Below are positions 8,658 to 18,466 of a DNA stretch of 64,000 nucleotides, in pieces. The DNA comes from Saprospiraceae bacterium (lineage in GTDB: Bacteria; Bacteroidota; Bacteroidia; Chitinophagales; Saprospiraceae). Position 1 is the stretch's first letter, and each line of letters begins with the position of its first letter. Location of the stretch: contig JAIPBE010000004.1 of NCBI GenBank assembly GCA_021738725.1, positions 102,747 through 166,746 on the forward strand, written 5' to 3'. Under the pieces are notes generated by a model, which was given only the letters and a program-made list of their open reading frames with translations, did no database searches and had not been told where the DNA came from. Made by a program: the position numbers and the translations under genes.

Positions 8658-10535
8658 ATGGATCGCAATACCTGGAATTCAATCATCGGATTTTCTCTGA
8701 TCTTCATCATCATTTTTGTCTGGGCCAAACTCAATGCTCCGGATGAAGCCCAACTCGATCAGCAAAAGGCCCGGCAGGACAGTCTTGCCAGAGTTGAAAA
8801 AGCCATCGAAACACAAGCGGAGCCCCAGGAAGAAAAACCAGCTGAATTACCTATTCTCCCGGCCATCAGTGATTCATCAGAACTGGCAGTTCGACAAGGT
8901 CAGTATGGTTCGTTTGCAACTGCTTCGATCGGTGAAGAGCAGGAATACACGCTTTCCAATCCAGACATCGATATCACCTTTACCAACAAAGGCGGGCATA
9001 TCAAAGCCGTCGAACTGAAGAAATTCAAAAAGGTCATCCACTTTGAAGGGGAGGCAGATGATTCCATGGCCATCCTTCAACTCCTGGAGGATCCGAAGAA
9101 CCGGTTTGACTTTCTTTTGAATATCCAGGGTAAACAGGTCCTTTCCGGCGATCTGCTCTTCCAAACACAAACAGGCAACCGTGAAATCACCTTCACCCTG
9201 CAGAGTGAGGATGGTCGCTACCTGAAACAGACCTATCGGATACCTGAGAAGGGATATGCCCTGGAATATATCATCTCTCAATCTGGCCTGCAGACGGGCA
9301 CAACCGGATTGCAACTGGAATGGCAAAACTATCTCCAGAAACTGGAGAAGAACAGCACGTATGAGAAGATGTTTTCGACGGTCTATTTCCGTGAGATCGA
9401 AGGATCAACCGACTATTGTTCTTGCCGGGCTTCCGATGAGAAGATATTGTCCAATCCGATCAAATGGGTGTCGCACTCCAACCAATTCTTCAATTCAACC
9501 CTGATCGCCGACCAGGCCTTCACGAGTGGAGACCTGAAAACGGTTGTCCGCGAAGAAGATACACCTGACCTTAAACTGGCCTACTCCAAATTGACCTTTC
9601 CGGCTCTTTCAGATGGCAGTGAATTTGGAATGACCTTCTATATCGGCCCGAATGACTACACGCAACTGGAGGCCTTCAATGCGGATGTAGAAGATATCAT
9701 CCCATTCGGATGGAGCTTCTTTGGTACAGTCAACCGTCATATCATCCGACCAGTTTTCTCCTTCCTGATATCACTGTTCTCTTCGAAAGGACTGGTTATT
9801 CTCTTGCTGACCTTGCTGGTCAAACTTGTCCTCTATCCATTGACCTATAAGATGCTTGTCTCTCAAGCCAAAATGGGGGCACTGAAACCCAAACTGGCCC
9901 ATTTGAAGGAGAAGTTCAAGGATGACGCACAGCAGGTACAGATCGAGACGATGAAGATCTATCGAGAATTCGGGGTCAATCCATTGGGCGGATGTCTGCC
10001 CATGGTCCTCCAGATGCCGATCTGGATCGCGCTCTATCGTTTCTTTCCGGCCTCGATCGAGTTTCGACAGGAATCCTTTCTCTGGGCAGATGACCTGTCT
10101 TCGTATGATGCATTCATCCAATTGGGGAGTACCATTCCCATGTATGGCGATCACATCAGTTTATTCACACTGATCTGGGTGATCACCACCATCATTTATA
10201 CCTATTACTCCACGAAGGAGATGGATATGTCGGTCAATCCGGCTATGAAATATGTGCAATACGCCATGCCCGTCATGTTCCTGTTCTGGTTTAACAACTA
10301 TGCATCCGGATTGACAGCCTACATGTGTATCAGTAACATCTTCAATATCGGCCAGACCCTGATCACCAAGAACTATATCATCAACCACGAGAAGATCAAG
10401 GAGAAGCTGGAAGAAAACGCCAAGAAGCCCAAAAAGAAAGGTGGCTTCCAGCAGCGGCTGGAATCTGCATTGAAGGAACAGCAAAAAGCACAGGCCGCCA
10501 AAGGAAGCGGAGGTAAAAAAGGTACAAAGAAGTAG
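8658..10535 (+). CDS. yidC: membrane protein insertase YidC
   Basis: YidC inserts and folds inner-membrane proteins, alone or with the Sec translocon. This 625-residue protein has the bacterial layout: one N-terminal helix (about residues 9-24), a large periplasmic beta domain (about 85-350), then the Oxa1-like core with helices around SLFSSKGLVILLLTLLVKLVLYPLT, the GGCLPMVLQMPIWIALYRF segment, and further helices to about residue 575. The hydrophilic groove arginine expected in the first core helix is not obvious here. The C-terminal tail is strongly lysine-rich (KKPKKKGGFQ... to KKGTKK), as in Bacteroidota homologues that bind the ribosome. It has its own promoter and ends about 50 bases before purM. 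Confidence 0.96.
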   Translation: MDRNTWNSIIGFSLIFIIIFVWAKLNAPDEAQLDQQKARQDSLARVEKAIETQAEPQEEKPAELPILPAISDSSELAVRQGQYGSFATASIGEEQEYTLSNPDIDITFTNKGGHIKAVELKKFKKVIHFEGEADDSMAILQLLEDPKNRFDFLLNIQGKQVLSGDLLFQTQTGNREITFTLQSEDGRYLKQTYRIPEKGYALEYIISQSGLQTGTTGLQLEWQNYLQKLEKNSTYEKMFSTVYFREIEGSTDYCSCRASDEKILSNPIKWVSHSNQFFNSTLIADQAFTSGDLKTVVREEDTPDLKLAYSKLTFPALSDGSEFGMTFYIGPNDYTQLEAFNADVEDIIPFGWSFFGTVNRHIIRPVFSFLISLFSSKGLVILLLTLLVKLVLYPLTYKMLVSQAKMGALKPKLAHLKEKFKDDAQQVQIETMKIYREFGVNPLGGCLPMVLQMPIWIALYRFFPASIEFRQESFLWADDLSSYDAFIQLGSTIPMYGDHISLFTLIWVITTIIYTYYSTKEMDMSVNPAMKYVQYAMPVMFLFWFNNYASGLTAYMCISNIFNIGQTLITKNYIINHEKIKEKLEENAKKPKKKGGFQQRLESALKEQQKAQAAKGSGGKKGTKK

Positions 10536-10586
10536 GAATTCAGGAGAAAACAAAGACCTCTCCAAGGCTCTTTTGTACTTTTGGAC

Positions 10587-11759
10587 ATGATGGATGACAA
10601 GTATGCCGAACGCGGTGTTTCCTCCGGAAAGGAGGAAGTGCACGCCGCCATTCAGGGCCTCTCCCAGGGGCTGTATCCCAAAGCATTTTGTAAGATACTC
10701 CCCGATGTCGCTGGCGGGAGTCCCGACCATTGCAATATCATGCATGCGGATACAGCGGGCACCAAAACAAGTCTGGCATATATCTACTGGAAAGAGACAG
10801 GCGACCTCTCGGTTTGGGAGGGAATAGCTCAGGATGCTCTGGTCATGAATCTGGACGATATGGCCTGTGTCGGTTGTACCAGCGGCATCACCATCTCCTC
10901 CACCATCGGCCGCAATAAACACCTCATCCCCGGGGAAGTGATCGCACGAATCATTCGCTGGCTGGAGGAGTTTCGGGAGACCATGGCCAGGCATGGGATC
11001 GAACTCTATCCCGCAGGTGGCGAAACCGCAGATGTCGGTGATATCGTCCGGACAATGGATGTGGGATACTGCACGTTTGCCCGTCTTCCCAAATCAAAAC
11101 TGCTGGTCAATGATATCCGGCCGGGCCAGACCATCGTCGGCATGGCTTCTTACGGTCAATCGACCTATGAAAAATCCTATAACAGCGGTATTGGCAGTAA
11201 TGGACTGACATCCGCACGACATGATGTCCTCGCCAGTCATTACCGGTCCAGATACCCGGAATCCTTCGCCCCCGAAACCAATATCGATGTGGTATATGCT
11301 GGCAAGCGTGACCTGACAGATCGGATCACACTACCGGAAGGTGATTTTTCTATCGGCCAACTGTTACTCTCGCCCACTAGAACCTATCTGCCAGTGATCC
11401 AGCAATTGTTCCACAACTGCCGATCAGGAATGCATGGATTGATCCACGCCACTGGTGGTGGGCAAACCAAGGTCAGTCACTTCATTACCAGTGGTACAGT
11501 GGTCAAGCACAACTTACTGCCAGTACCTCCTGTATTCCAGTTGATCCAGGAAGAGAGCGGCACCGGTGGGCGCGAGATGCATCAGGTGTTCAATATGGGA
11601 CAGCGTCTGGAATGTTATGTGGACCCCGCTATCGCTCAGGACGTCATCGACATCGCCACTTCATTCGGTATTCACGCCGATGTGATCGGAGAAGTCATCC
11701 CTTCGGATTCTCCCGGAGTCCAGATCCACTACAAAGGAGAAGTGTACGACTACAAATAA
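10587..11759 (+). CDS. purM: phosphoribosylformylglycinamidine cyclo-ligase (AIR synthase)
   Basis: PurM closes the imidazole ring of AIR with ATP, the fifth step of purine synthesis. The start MMDDKYAERGVSSGKEEVH matches the conserved Y..AGV/RGVS opening of Bacteroidota PurM. Further family features are HADTAGTKTSLAY, NLDDMACVG (metal/nucleotide site), YPAGGETADVGDI and the late IHATGGGQTKVSHF. At 390 residues it is longer than enterobacterial PurM (about 345), as is usual in this phylum. ATG codons at 10587 and 10590 are both possible. A TACTTTTG box lies at 10576-10583, but no TTG is at the right distance. The gene converges on purB, another purine gene, with 21 bases between stops. Confidence 0.94.
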   Translation: MMDDKYAERGVSSGKEEVHAAIQGLSQGLYPKAFCKILPDVAGGSPDHCNIMHADTAGTKTSLAYIYWKETGDLSVWEGIAQDALVMNLDDMACVGCTSGITISSTIGRNKHLIPGEVIARIIRWLEEFRETMARHGIELYPAGGETADVGDIVRTMDVGYCTFARLPKSKLLVNDIRPGQTIVGMASYGQSTYEKSYNSGIGSNGLTSARHDVLASHYRSRYPESFAPETNIDVVYAGKRDLTDRITLPEGDFSIGQLLLSPTRTYLPVIQQLFHNCRSGMHGLIHATGGGQTKVSHFITSGTVVKHNLLPVPPVFQLIQEESGTGGREMHQVFNMGQRLECYVDPAIAQDVIDIATSFGIHADVIGEVIPSDSPGVQIHYKGEVYDYK

Positions 11760-11780
11760 GATCGAAGGGGAACCTACCGA

Positions 11781-13112
11781 CTATTCCGATGGCAAAACGC
11801 CTATATAGGAGGCGGGGCTGAGCCCTTTCAATTCCTGTCGGACTACTTCAGGCAGATCGAGTCCATCGATGAATGTCTGAAGTGTTTCGGAAGTGATCTC
11901 CTGTTGGCCGCGGGTCAGCTGCTTCAATGTTTCATATGGGTGCGGATATTGCTCCCGCCGCAGCACGGTCTGAATGGCTTCCGCCAGAACGGCCCACTGG
12001 CCATCCAGATCCTTCTGGATCCGGTCCTGGTTCAGAATGAGCTTGTCCAGGCCCTTCATAATGGATCCATAAGCGATCAAACCATACGCATAAGGCAGCC
12101 CGACATTCCGGAGTACAGTGCTATCGGTCAGATCCCGCTGCAGACGTGATATGGGCAGCTTAGCCGCTAGAAATTCGTTGACTGCATTGGCCATGCCCAG
12201 ATTGCCTTCTGCATTCTCAAAATCGATGGGGTTGACCTTATGAGGCATCGCAGAGGAGCCCACCTCATCCTTTTTCACTTTCTGCTTGAAGTAATCGATC
12301 GAGATATAGCTCCAGATGTCGCGGCAGAGGTCTATGAGAATGGTATTGATCCGGGAGAGGGCTTGCAGATGAGCCGCCAACATGTCATAGTGTTCGATCT
12401 GGGTGGTGTATTGTGATCGGACGAGTCCCAGAGAAGAACAGAATTCATCTGCGAAGGACGGCCAGTCTTTCTGGGGGTAGGCGACCACATGCGCATTAAA
12501 GTTGCCTGTCGCACCACCGAATTTAGCGGCAAATGGAACGGCCTTGAGCATCACCAGTTGTTTTTCCAGTCGCTCTACAAACACCATGAATTCTTTGCCC
12601 AAACGAGTAGGGGAGGCCGGCTGGCCATGCGTGCGTGCCAGCATAGGGATATCCTTCCATTCATTGGCGAGTTCCTTCAGTCGATCAATCAACTTTACCA
12701 ACGTTGGCACCAAATGATCGTGAAAGGCCTCCATTTGAGAGAGAGGTACCGCCGTGTTGTTAATATCCTGGGAGGTCAATCCGAAATGAATGAATTCGAC
12801 ATGCGCTCTTAGCCCTCTGGCTTCGAATTTCTCCCGGAGGTAATATTCGACAGCTTTGACATCGTGATTGGTCACCGCCTCGATCTCCTTGATGCGTTCA
12901 GCGTCCTGTGCTGTAAATGCCTGCCAGATATCTGACAATGAGTCGGCATCTATGGATTGTAAGGAGGGGATGCCGCTTTGACACAGCTTTTGAAAATAGG
13001 CGATCTCCACTCTGACCCGGTACCGGATCAATGCGTATTCAGAAAAATAGTCCTGGAGGACGGAGGTCTTACTGGCGTAGCGCCCATCGACCGGAGATAT
13101 AGCAGTCAGCAT
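11781..13112 (-). CDS. purB: adenylosuccinate lyase
   Basis: PurB removes fumarate from SAICAR and from adenylosuccinate in purine synthesis. The start MLTAISPVDGRYASKT is the classic opening of the longer bacterial PurB type; 443 residues follow. Family motifs include THGQPASPTRLGKE, the fumarase/aspartase signature SSAMPHKVNPIDFEN with its catalytic serine loop, and the histidine-bearing TNHDVKAVEYYL. An in-frame ATG at 13193 would add 27 residues, but it lies hard against the T tract of the groEL terminator and the extra residues are low-complexity, so I prefer 13112. It lies downstream of groEL on the same strand but beyond a strong terminator. Confidence 0.95.
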   Translation of the reverse strand: MLTAISPVDGRYASKTSVLQDYFSEYALIRYRVRVEIAYFQKLCQSGIPSLQSIDADSLSDIWQAFTAQDAERIKEIEAVTNHDVKAVEYYLREKFEARGLRAHVEFIHFGLTSQDINNTAVPLSQMEAFHDHLVPTLVKLIDRLKELANEWKDIPMLARTHGQPASPTRLGKEFMVFVERLEKQLVMLKAVPFAAKFGGATGNFNAHVVAYPQKDWPSFADEFCSSLGLVRSQYTTQIEHYDMLAAHLQALSRINTILIDLCRDIWSYISIDYFKQKVKKDEVGSSAMPHKVNPIDFENAEGNLGMANAVNEFLAAKLPISRLQRDLTDSTVLRNVGLPYAYGLIAYGSIMKGLDKLILNQDRIQKDLDGQWAVLAEAIQTVLRREQYPHPYETLKQLTRGQQEITSETLQTFIDGLDLPEVVRQELKGLSPASYIGVLPSE

Positions 13113-13193
13113 GGATTGTGCAAATGTTCCGCCCAAAGGTACGGCAGGTTCGTGAGGTGAAGCGGCAACTGGTGATGATTCTGGAACAGGCAT

Positions 13194-13222
13194 AAAAAAA
13201 CCCTCCGGAAGATCCCGGAGGG
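13194..13222 (-). terminator. terminator after groEL
   Basis: On the minus strand CCCTCCGG and its complement (13215-13222 with 13201-13208) form a perfect 8-pair stem around a 6-base loop, followed by seven T residues (13200-13194). It ends groES-groEL transcription 25 bases after the groEL stop and separates it from purB. Confidence 0.88.
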
Positions 13223-13246
13223 TTGGTTCATCATCAGGTTGGACGA

Positions 13247-14884
<1,638 letters not shown>

Positions 14885-14935
14885 AAATGGTTAGTGATTT
14901 TTGATTTGAAAGGAAAAAGATTACAGGAATGCTGC

Positions 14936-15199
14936 TTACAGGACAACGAGGATGTCGTCTTCCCGCATGATCAGGTAATCCTGACCTTCATATTGCAATT
15001 CCTGTCCGGCATACTTGCCATAGAGAACAATATCTCCAACCTGTACGGTCATGAGGTTACCGTCTTTCCCCGGGCCAATAGCAATGACTTCACCACGCTG
15101 TGGTTTTTCCTTGGCTGTATCGGGTATAATGATACCTCCTTTAGTCTTTTCTTCAGCCGGTGCCGGCTTCACAACTACGCGATCATTAATCGGCTTCAT
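14936..15199 (-). CDS. groS: co-chaperonin GroES (10 kDa)
   Basis: GroES caps the GroEL ring. The 87 residues begin [19 protein letters not shown] and carry the mobile-loop region [25 protein letters not shown], the strand [16 protein letters not shown] and the closing [12 protein letters not shown], all standard. It is the first gene of the groES-groEL operon. The 5' region (15200-15336) contains the element TTGGCACA-N4-TTGA on the minus strand (15268-15253), close to a sigma-54 promoter but with A where the conserved C of the -12 GC should be. Confidence 0.98.
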   Translation of the reverse strand: MKPINDRVVVKPAPAEEKTKGGIIIPDTAKEKPQRGEVIAIGPGKDGNLMTVQVGDIVLYGKYAGQELQYEGQDYLIMREDDILVVL

Positions 15200-15252
15200 A
15201 CTCTATAGTCAATTTGGTTATCGAAAATGATTCATATGGATAACCCTCATCA

Positions 15253-15268
15253 TCAACCAATGTGCCAA
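15253..15268 (-). promoter_or_regulatory. sigma-54-like element upstream of groES
   Basis: On the minus strand TTGGCACA, four bases, then TTGA has the correct distance (10 bases between GG and the next G) for a -24/-12 sigma-54 promoter, but the -12 dinucleotide is GA instead of GC. It lies 54-69 bases before the groES start. A sigma-54 activator gene is 1.9 kb away. Confidence 0.3.
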
Positions 15269-15336
15269 GTCATTTTTCCTGCCAATATTGCAGCGGCACC
15301 TGTCAGAGGAGGACATTGCATCGACAGGATGTCATG

Positions 15337-15374
15337 AAAAAGAAAGGGGGCCTGACAGCTACTGTCAGGCCCCC
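15337..15374 (-). terminator. terminator after secG
   Basis: A perfect 13-pair inverted repeat (15346-15358 with 15362-15374, arm GGGGGCCTGACAG) with a three-base loop is followed on the minus strand by TTTCTTTTT. It closes the miaB-to-secG operon about 30 bases after the secG stop. Confidence 0.92.
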
Positions 15375-15402
15375 TTGCCATCCGTATGGATGGTTATTTC
15401 TG

Positions 15403-15663
15403 TTATTGGGTGAGCAACGGTGCTTCTCCTCCGGCACTACCCACCATCAGGGAGGTGATAATACACAGAACTAAAAGCATCGCAGCCAAATACCAGGTCG
15501 CTTTTTCAATGAAATCAGTGGAACGTGCAGCGCCCAACATCTGGTTGGTCGCAGAACCGCCAAACGTGGAATCTACACCTCCGCCCTTGGGATTCTGGAT
15601 CAGAACAGCAGCCATTAACAGGATGCAAACCAGGGCAATAAGAATGGTGAGAAGAGTGATCAT
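15403..15663 (-). CDS. secG: preprotein translocase subunit SecG
   Basis: SecG is the small accessory subunit of the SecYEG channel in the inner membrane. The 86 residues have two membrane helices (about 2-20 and 55-75) joined by the diagnostic loop VLIQNPKGGGVDSTFGGSAT, which is strongly conserved in SecG. The start overlaps the stop of the upstream TPR-like gene as ATGA (15660-15663), so translation is probably coupled. It is the last gene of the miaB operon. Confidence 0.95.
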   Translation of the reverse strand: MITLLTILIALVCILLMAAVLIQNPKGGGVDSTFGGSATNQMLGAARSTDFIEKATWYLAAMLLVLCIITSLMVGSAGGEAPLLTQ

Positions 15664-16583
15664 GTATGAGAACTTTTAATCGATTCAATACGAGCCGCAA
15701 AGATTGCCTTTTTTTCCGGAAATATCAAGCACAATCGTTCGTACATATCGATGGCATCCTTGTGGTGCCCTTGTCGCGTCAACAATTCTGCGAGCGTTTC
15801 AGTCGCCACTACCTGCTTTTTCTGTACACTCAATTTAGCCAGCCGTTTGGCTTCCTTCTTTTTCTTGTTCTTCTTTTTCTTGTCCTTCCTGGATGACTTT
15901 TTCGCTTTAGATCCTTTTCCTTCTTCAGAAGGTTCCTCATTCAAAGCGGTGAGCCATTCCACAAAATTGCGTTCTGGCAACTGTGCTTCTGCCTGTGCCA
16001 CGCCAAATGCACGTGCATCAATGTGCGCATCAAATTTGTCGAAAATGGATCGGGTAGGGGACGGTTCTAATGGAGGTGGATCCCCCTGTTCTGCATTCAT
16101 CTCAGGAGTATCTGGTTCGTCTTCATCGATGGTAAAATCCTCTTGTAATCGTTCCTCCAGATGTTCCCACTCTTCATCCAATTCATGATCAGCCGTGGCA
16201 ACTTCCTGCTCTGGTCGGATGTACACTGGTAATAAACGAACATTTGGTGACTGGGTTGATTCATGCGATACATCATGTGTAGCGGGGACTTGAGCGACTG
16301 TCTGTGGATCAAGATCATCCTGATGGACAGATCTCGAAGAGTTTGTCTCGTTGATCCATAAATGCGGATGCATCTGCTCATACAAGGCTTTCCGATCCGG
16401 GACATGATAAGCACCGCGTAAGGATACAGGTTGATCCTCCCCCAATCTGTCGTGACGCGCCTCAATGAATCGGATATTGGACTGATAGGGGTGCTCCTTT
16501 GTGAATTGATGTATGTCTCTCGAGCGAATCGTCGCCAAAGACAGAAATCCTTGAATACATTGATGAAACCAGAGACGATCCAT
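15660..16583 (-). CDS. Bacteroidota TPR-like protein of unknown function
   Basis: This 307-residue protein has an N-terminal part MDRLWFHQCIQGFLS...FTKEHPYQSNIRFIEAR that resembles a recurring Bacteroidota family opening (helix, then a 'YPY-Q' motif). A long acidic, low-complexity middle follows, then a lysine-rich stretch (about residues 225-252), and a final TPR-like helix pair containing ELLTRQGHHKDAIDMYERLCLIFPEK. No signal peptide is seen, so it is probably cytosolic. I chose the ATG at 16583; starting at 16655 would overlap lptE. It sits between lptE and secG, with which it is coupled, hinting at an envelope-related role, but the function is unknown. Confidence 0.6.
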   Translation of the reverse strand: MDRLWFHQCIQGFLSLATIRSRDIHQFTKEHPYQSNIRFIEARHDRLGEDQPVSLRGAYHVPDRKALYEQMHPHLWINETNSSRSVHQDDLDPQTVAQVPATHDVSHESTQSPNVRLLPVYIRPEQEVATADHELDEEWEHLEERLQEDFTIDEDEPDTPEMNAEQGDPPPLEPSPTRSIFDKFDAHIDARAFGVAQAEAQLPERNFVEWLTALNEEPSEEGKGSKAKKSSRKDKKKKNKKKKEAKRLAKLSVQKKQVVATETLAELLTRQGHHKDAIDMYERLCLIFPEKKAIFAARIESIKSSHT

Positions 16584-16648
16584 AGTAGCTTGAAGAGCGG
16601 CTAAAATACAAAAACTTAGACGGGCATCAAGAAAAGCTTGACCTAATG

Positions 16649-17161
16649 CTACCAATCTGTAAAGGCTGCATTAAAGATATATTCCATAAGTAACACATTG
16701 ATACCAGGCAATATATCTTCTTGTGCTTCAAGTAAATTCTGATCTGCTGGAAAATTATCAAATTGAGAAAAGCGTTTTGTCCAACCGGCTTGCGGGTCAC
16801 TGTTATTGATATAAGTGACTTCCACTGTGACCTCAAGACGGTTGAAAGCAGTGGTTGCCCCGATCTCCGGGGAAACAGAAGATACGGTGAATCCGAGGAT
16901 CTTTCCTCTGAATTCAATATCCGCTTCCTGATCATTCCATCGCAGGCGGGATTCATTCCTGATCTTGTCCTTCAGCGCCTCGGTCAAGGTGATATTATAG
17001 TTAGGCAACTGAAGATCGCTGATATCCTCAAAGTTGTGGACGTAATACGTACTCGCCCCTGCAGGAATAGAAATGCCTTTAAAGCTGTAGCAACTCCACG
17101 ATGGAAGCAGACAGCTCCACGCAAAAAGGGACAGGAGGATATAACCGGGAGGTCGGTTCAT
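16649..17161 (-). CDS. lptE: LPS-assembly lipoprotein LptE
   Basis: LptE plugs and helps assemble LptD, the outer-membrane LPS translocon. The 170-residue protein starts with a hydrophobic signal and a possible lipidation cysteine at residue 24 within PSWSCYSFKG, which corresponds to the C.Y.FkG start of mature Bacteroidota LptE, though the residues before the cysteine fit a lipobox poorly. The remainder has the expected features: a strand with YYVHNFED, a helix LTEALKDKIRNESRLRW, FRGKILGFTVSSVSP, RLEVTVEVTYINN and a late helix near QEDILPGINVLLMEYIFNAAFTDW. The ATG at 17161 lies 10 bases after the sigma-54 activator gene, in the same operon. Confidence 0.85.
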   Translation of the reverse strand: MNRPPGYILLSLFAWSCLLPSWSCYSFKGISIPAGASTYYVHNFEDISDLQLPNYNITLTEALKDKIRNESRLRWNDQEADIEFRGKILGFTVSSVSPEIGATTAFNRLEVTVEVTYINNSDPQAGWTKRFSQFDNFPADQNLLEAQEDILPGINVLLMEYIFNAAFTDW

Positions 17162-17171
17162 TCGGGGCAGA

Positions 17172-18458
17172 CTATTGCAGATCATATTGCTTGATCTTTC
17201 GATATAACGTCCGTTCGGAGATCCCCAGTTCATCGGCGGCTTCTTTCCTTCGCCCGCGATGTTTTTGCAAGGCTTTCCGGATCATATCTTTTTCCATCGA
17301 TTCAAGACTGAGGTTTTCTTCCACTACCTCCATCACTCCCTGACGTTGCCGGTGTCCGTCCAGGATGACCGGCCGGTTTTCCGGGATATAATCATCCTCC
17401 AGGGGTTCCTGCATAGGTGAACGCCCAGAATCGTATCGAACAGCAGATGCATATTCTCTGGCTTGAATGTCATGACCGGAAGTTTCAAGTGCCCGTATAT
17501 GGCGGCCATCCGGCACTTCAAGGTCATTGTTTCGGATCAGTTCAAAAACAACCTTCTTCAGATCCGTCAGGTCATTTTTCATGTCAAAAAGCAGCTTATA
17601 CAAGATCTCCCTCTCCTGAAAGGTCGTGCCTTCAGCCGTCCCAGCCTGTGAAATGGCGGGCAAATGTCGTTGAAACAAATGGGGCAGGACCTGGCGGAGG
17701 TCATCTGCTGACACCATCTTTTGTTCTGACAGAACAGACAGTTGTTCTGCGACGTTTTTCAATTCCCGGACATTGCCCGGCCAGCTGTATGATTCAATAA
17801 CGGAGCGGGCATCTTCATCCAGCTGGATGGAGGAGCCGCGATATTTTTCAGCAAAATCGACGCTGAATTTCCGGAACAGGAGCAGAATGTCCTCGCGACG
17901 ATCGCGTAGCGCAGGGATCTGGATCGGTACAGTATTCAGACGGTAAAACAGATCATCCCGGAACTTGCCTTGCCGGATCTTTTCCCGCAGATCGATGTGG
18001 GTGGCCGCGACAACACGGACATCCGTTTTCTGAACCTGGCTTGATCCAACCCGAATATACTCACCTGACTCAAGAATACGTAAGAGAAAGGACTGAGTAT
18101 CCAGAGGCATTTCCCCGACTTCATCCAGAAAAATGGTTCCACCGTTTACCGTCTCGAAGTATCCTTTTCGATCTCCCGTGGCCCCGGTAAATGCACCTTT
18201 TTCGTGACCGAACAGCTCGGAATTGATCGTTCCTTCAGGAATGGCCCCGCAGTTGATCGCAATGAATGGGTTGTGCTTCCTGGGACTCAGGCTGTGGATG
18301 ACCTTGGAAAATATTTCCTTTCCCACACCAGATTCACCCGTGATTAATACAGTCAGATCGGTGGGCGCAACACGAATAGCCGTATCCAGCGATTGCTCCA
18401 GAAGCTGCGATTGGGTTATGATGCCGAATCGTTGTTTGATTGATTGGATCTCAGCCAT
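17172..18458 (-). CDS. sigma-54-dependent transcriptional activator lacking a receiver domain
   Basis: The 428-residue protein begins directly with the AAA+ domain: Walker A GESGVGKE at residues 41-48, the sigma-54-contacting GAFTGA loop at 88-93, Walker B GGTIFLDE at 106-113, then FRDDLFYRLN and SWPGNVREL. The last 35 residues form a Fis-type helix-turn-helix (RRKEAADELGISERTLYRKI). No response-regulator or GAF domain precedes the AAA+ core, so its activity must be controlled by a partner protein, by expression, or by the linker (about 270-390). It is encoded between miaB (8 bases) and lptE (10 bases). Orphan activators of this form are common in Bacteroidota beside lptE; the targets are unknown. 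Confidence 0.93.
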   Translation of the reverse strand: MAEIQSIKQRFGIITQSQLLEQSLDTAIRVAPTDLTVLITGESGVGKEIFSKVIHSLSPRKHNPFIAINCGAIPEGTINSELFGHEKGAFTGATGDRKGYFETVNGGTIFLDEVGEMPLDTQSFLLRILESGEYIRVGSSQVQKTDVRVVAATHIDLREKIRQGKFRDDLFYRLNTVPIQIPALRDRREDILLLFRKFSVDFAEKYRGSSIQLDEDARSVIESYSWPGNVRELKNVAEQLSVLSEQKMVSADDLRQVLPHLFQRHLPAISQAGTAEGTTFQEREILYKLLFDMKNDLTDLKKVVFELIRNNDLEVPDGRHIRALETSGHDIQAREYASAVRYDSGRSPMQEPLEDDYIPENRPVILDGHRQRQGVMEVVEENLSLESMEKDMIRKALQKHRGRRKEAADELGISERTLYRKIKQYDLQ

Positions 18459-18466
18459 GGTCGATT

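Noticed and set aside
10576..10583. TACTTTTG as a full purM promoter (also at 20055-20062 for recQ)
   Set aside because: The -7 box fits, but no TTG lies at 17-23 bases upstream and the box is only a few bases from the start codon; the evidence is too thin for a promoter call.
10161..10994. A 277-codon minus-strand frame across the end of yidC and start of purM
   Set aside because: It crosses two clear genes on the opposite strand and has no protein signature.
15200..15336. CIRCE-type heat-shock operator upstream of groES
   Set aside because: No TTAGCACTC-N9-GAGTGCTAA-like inverted repeat is present.
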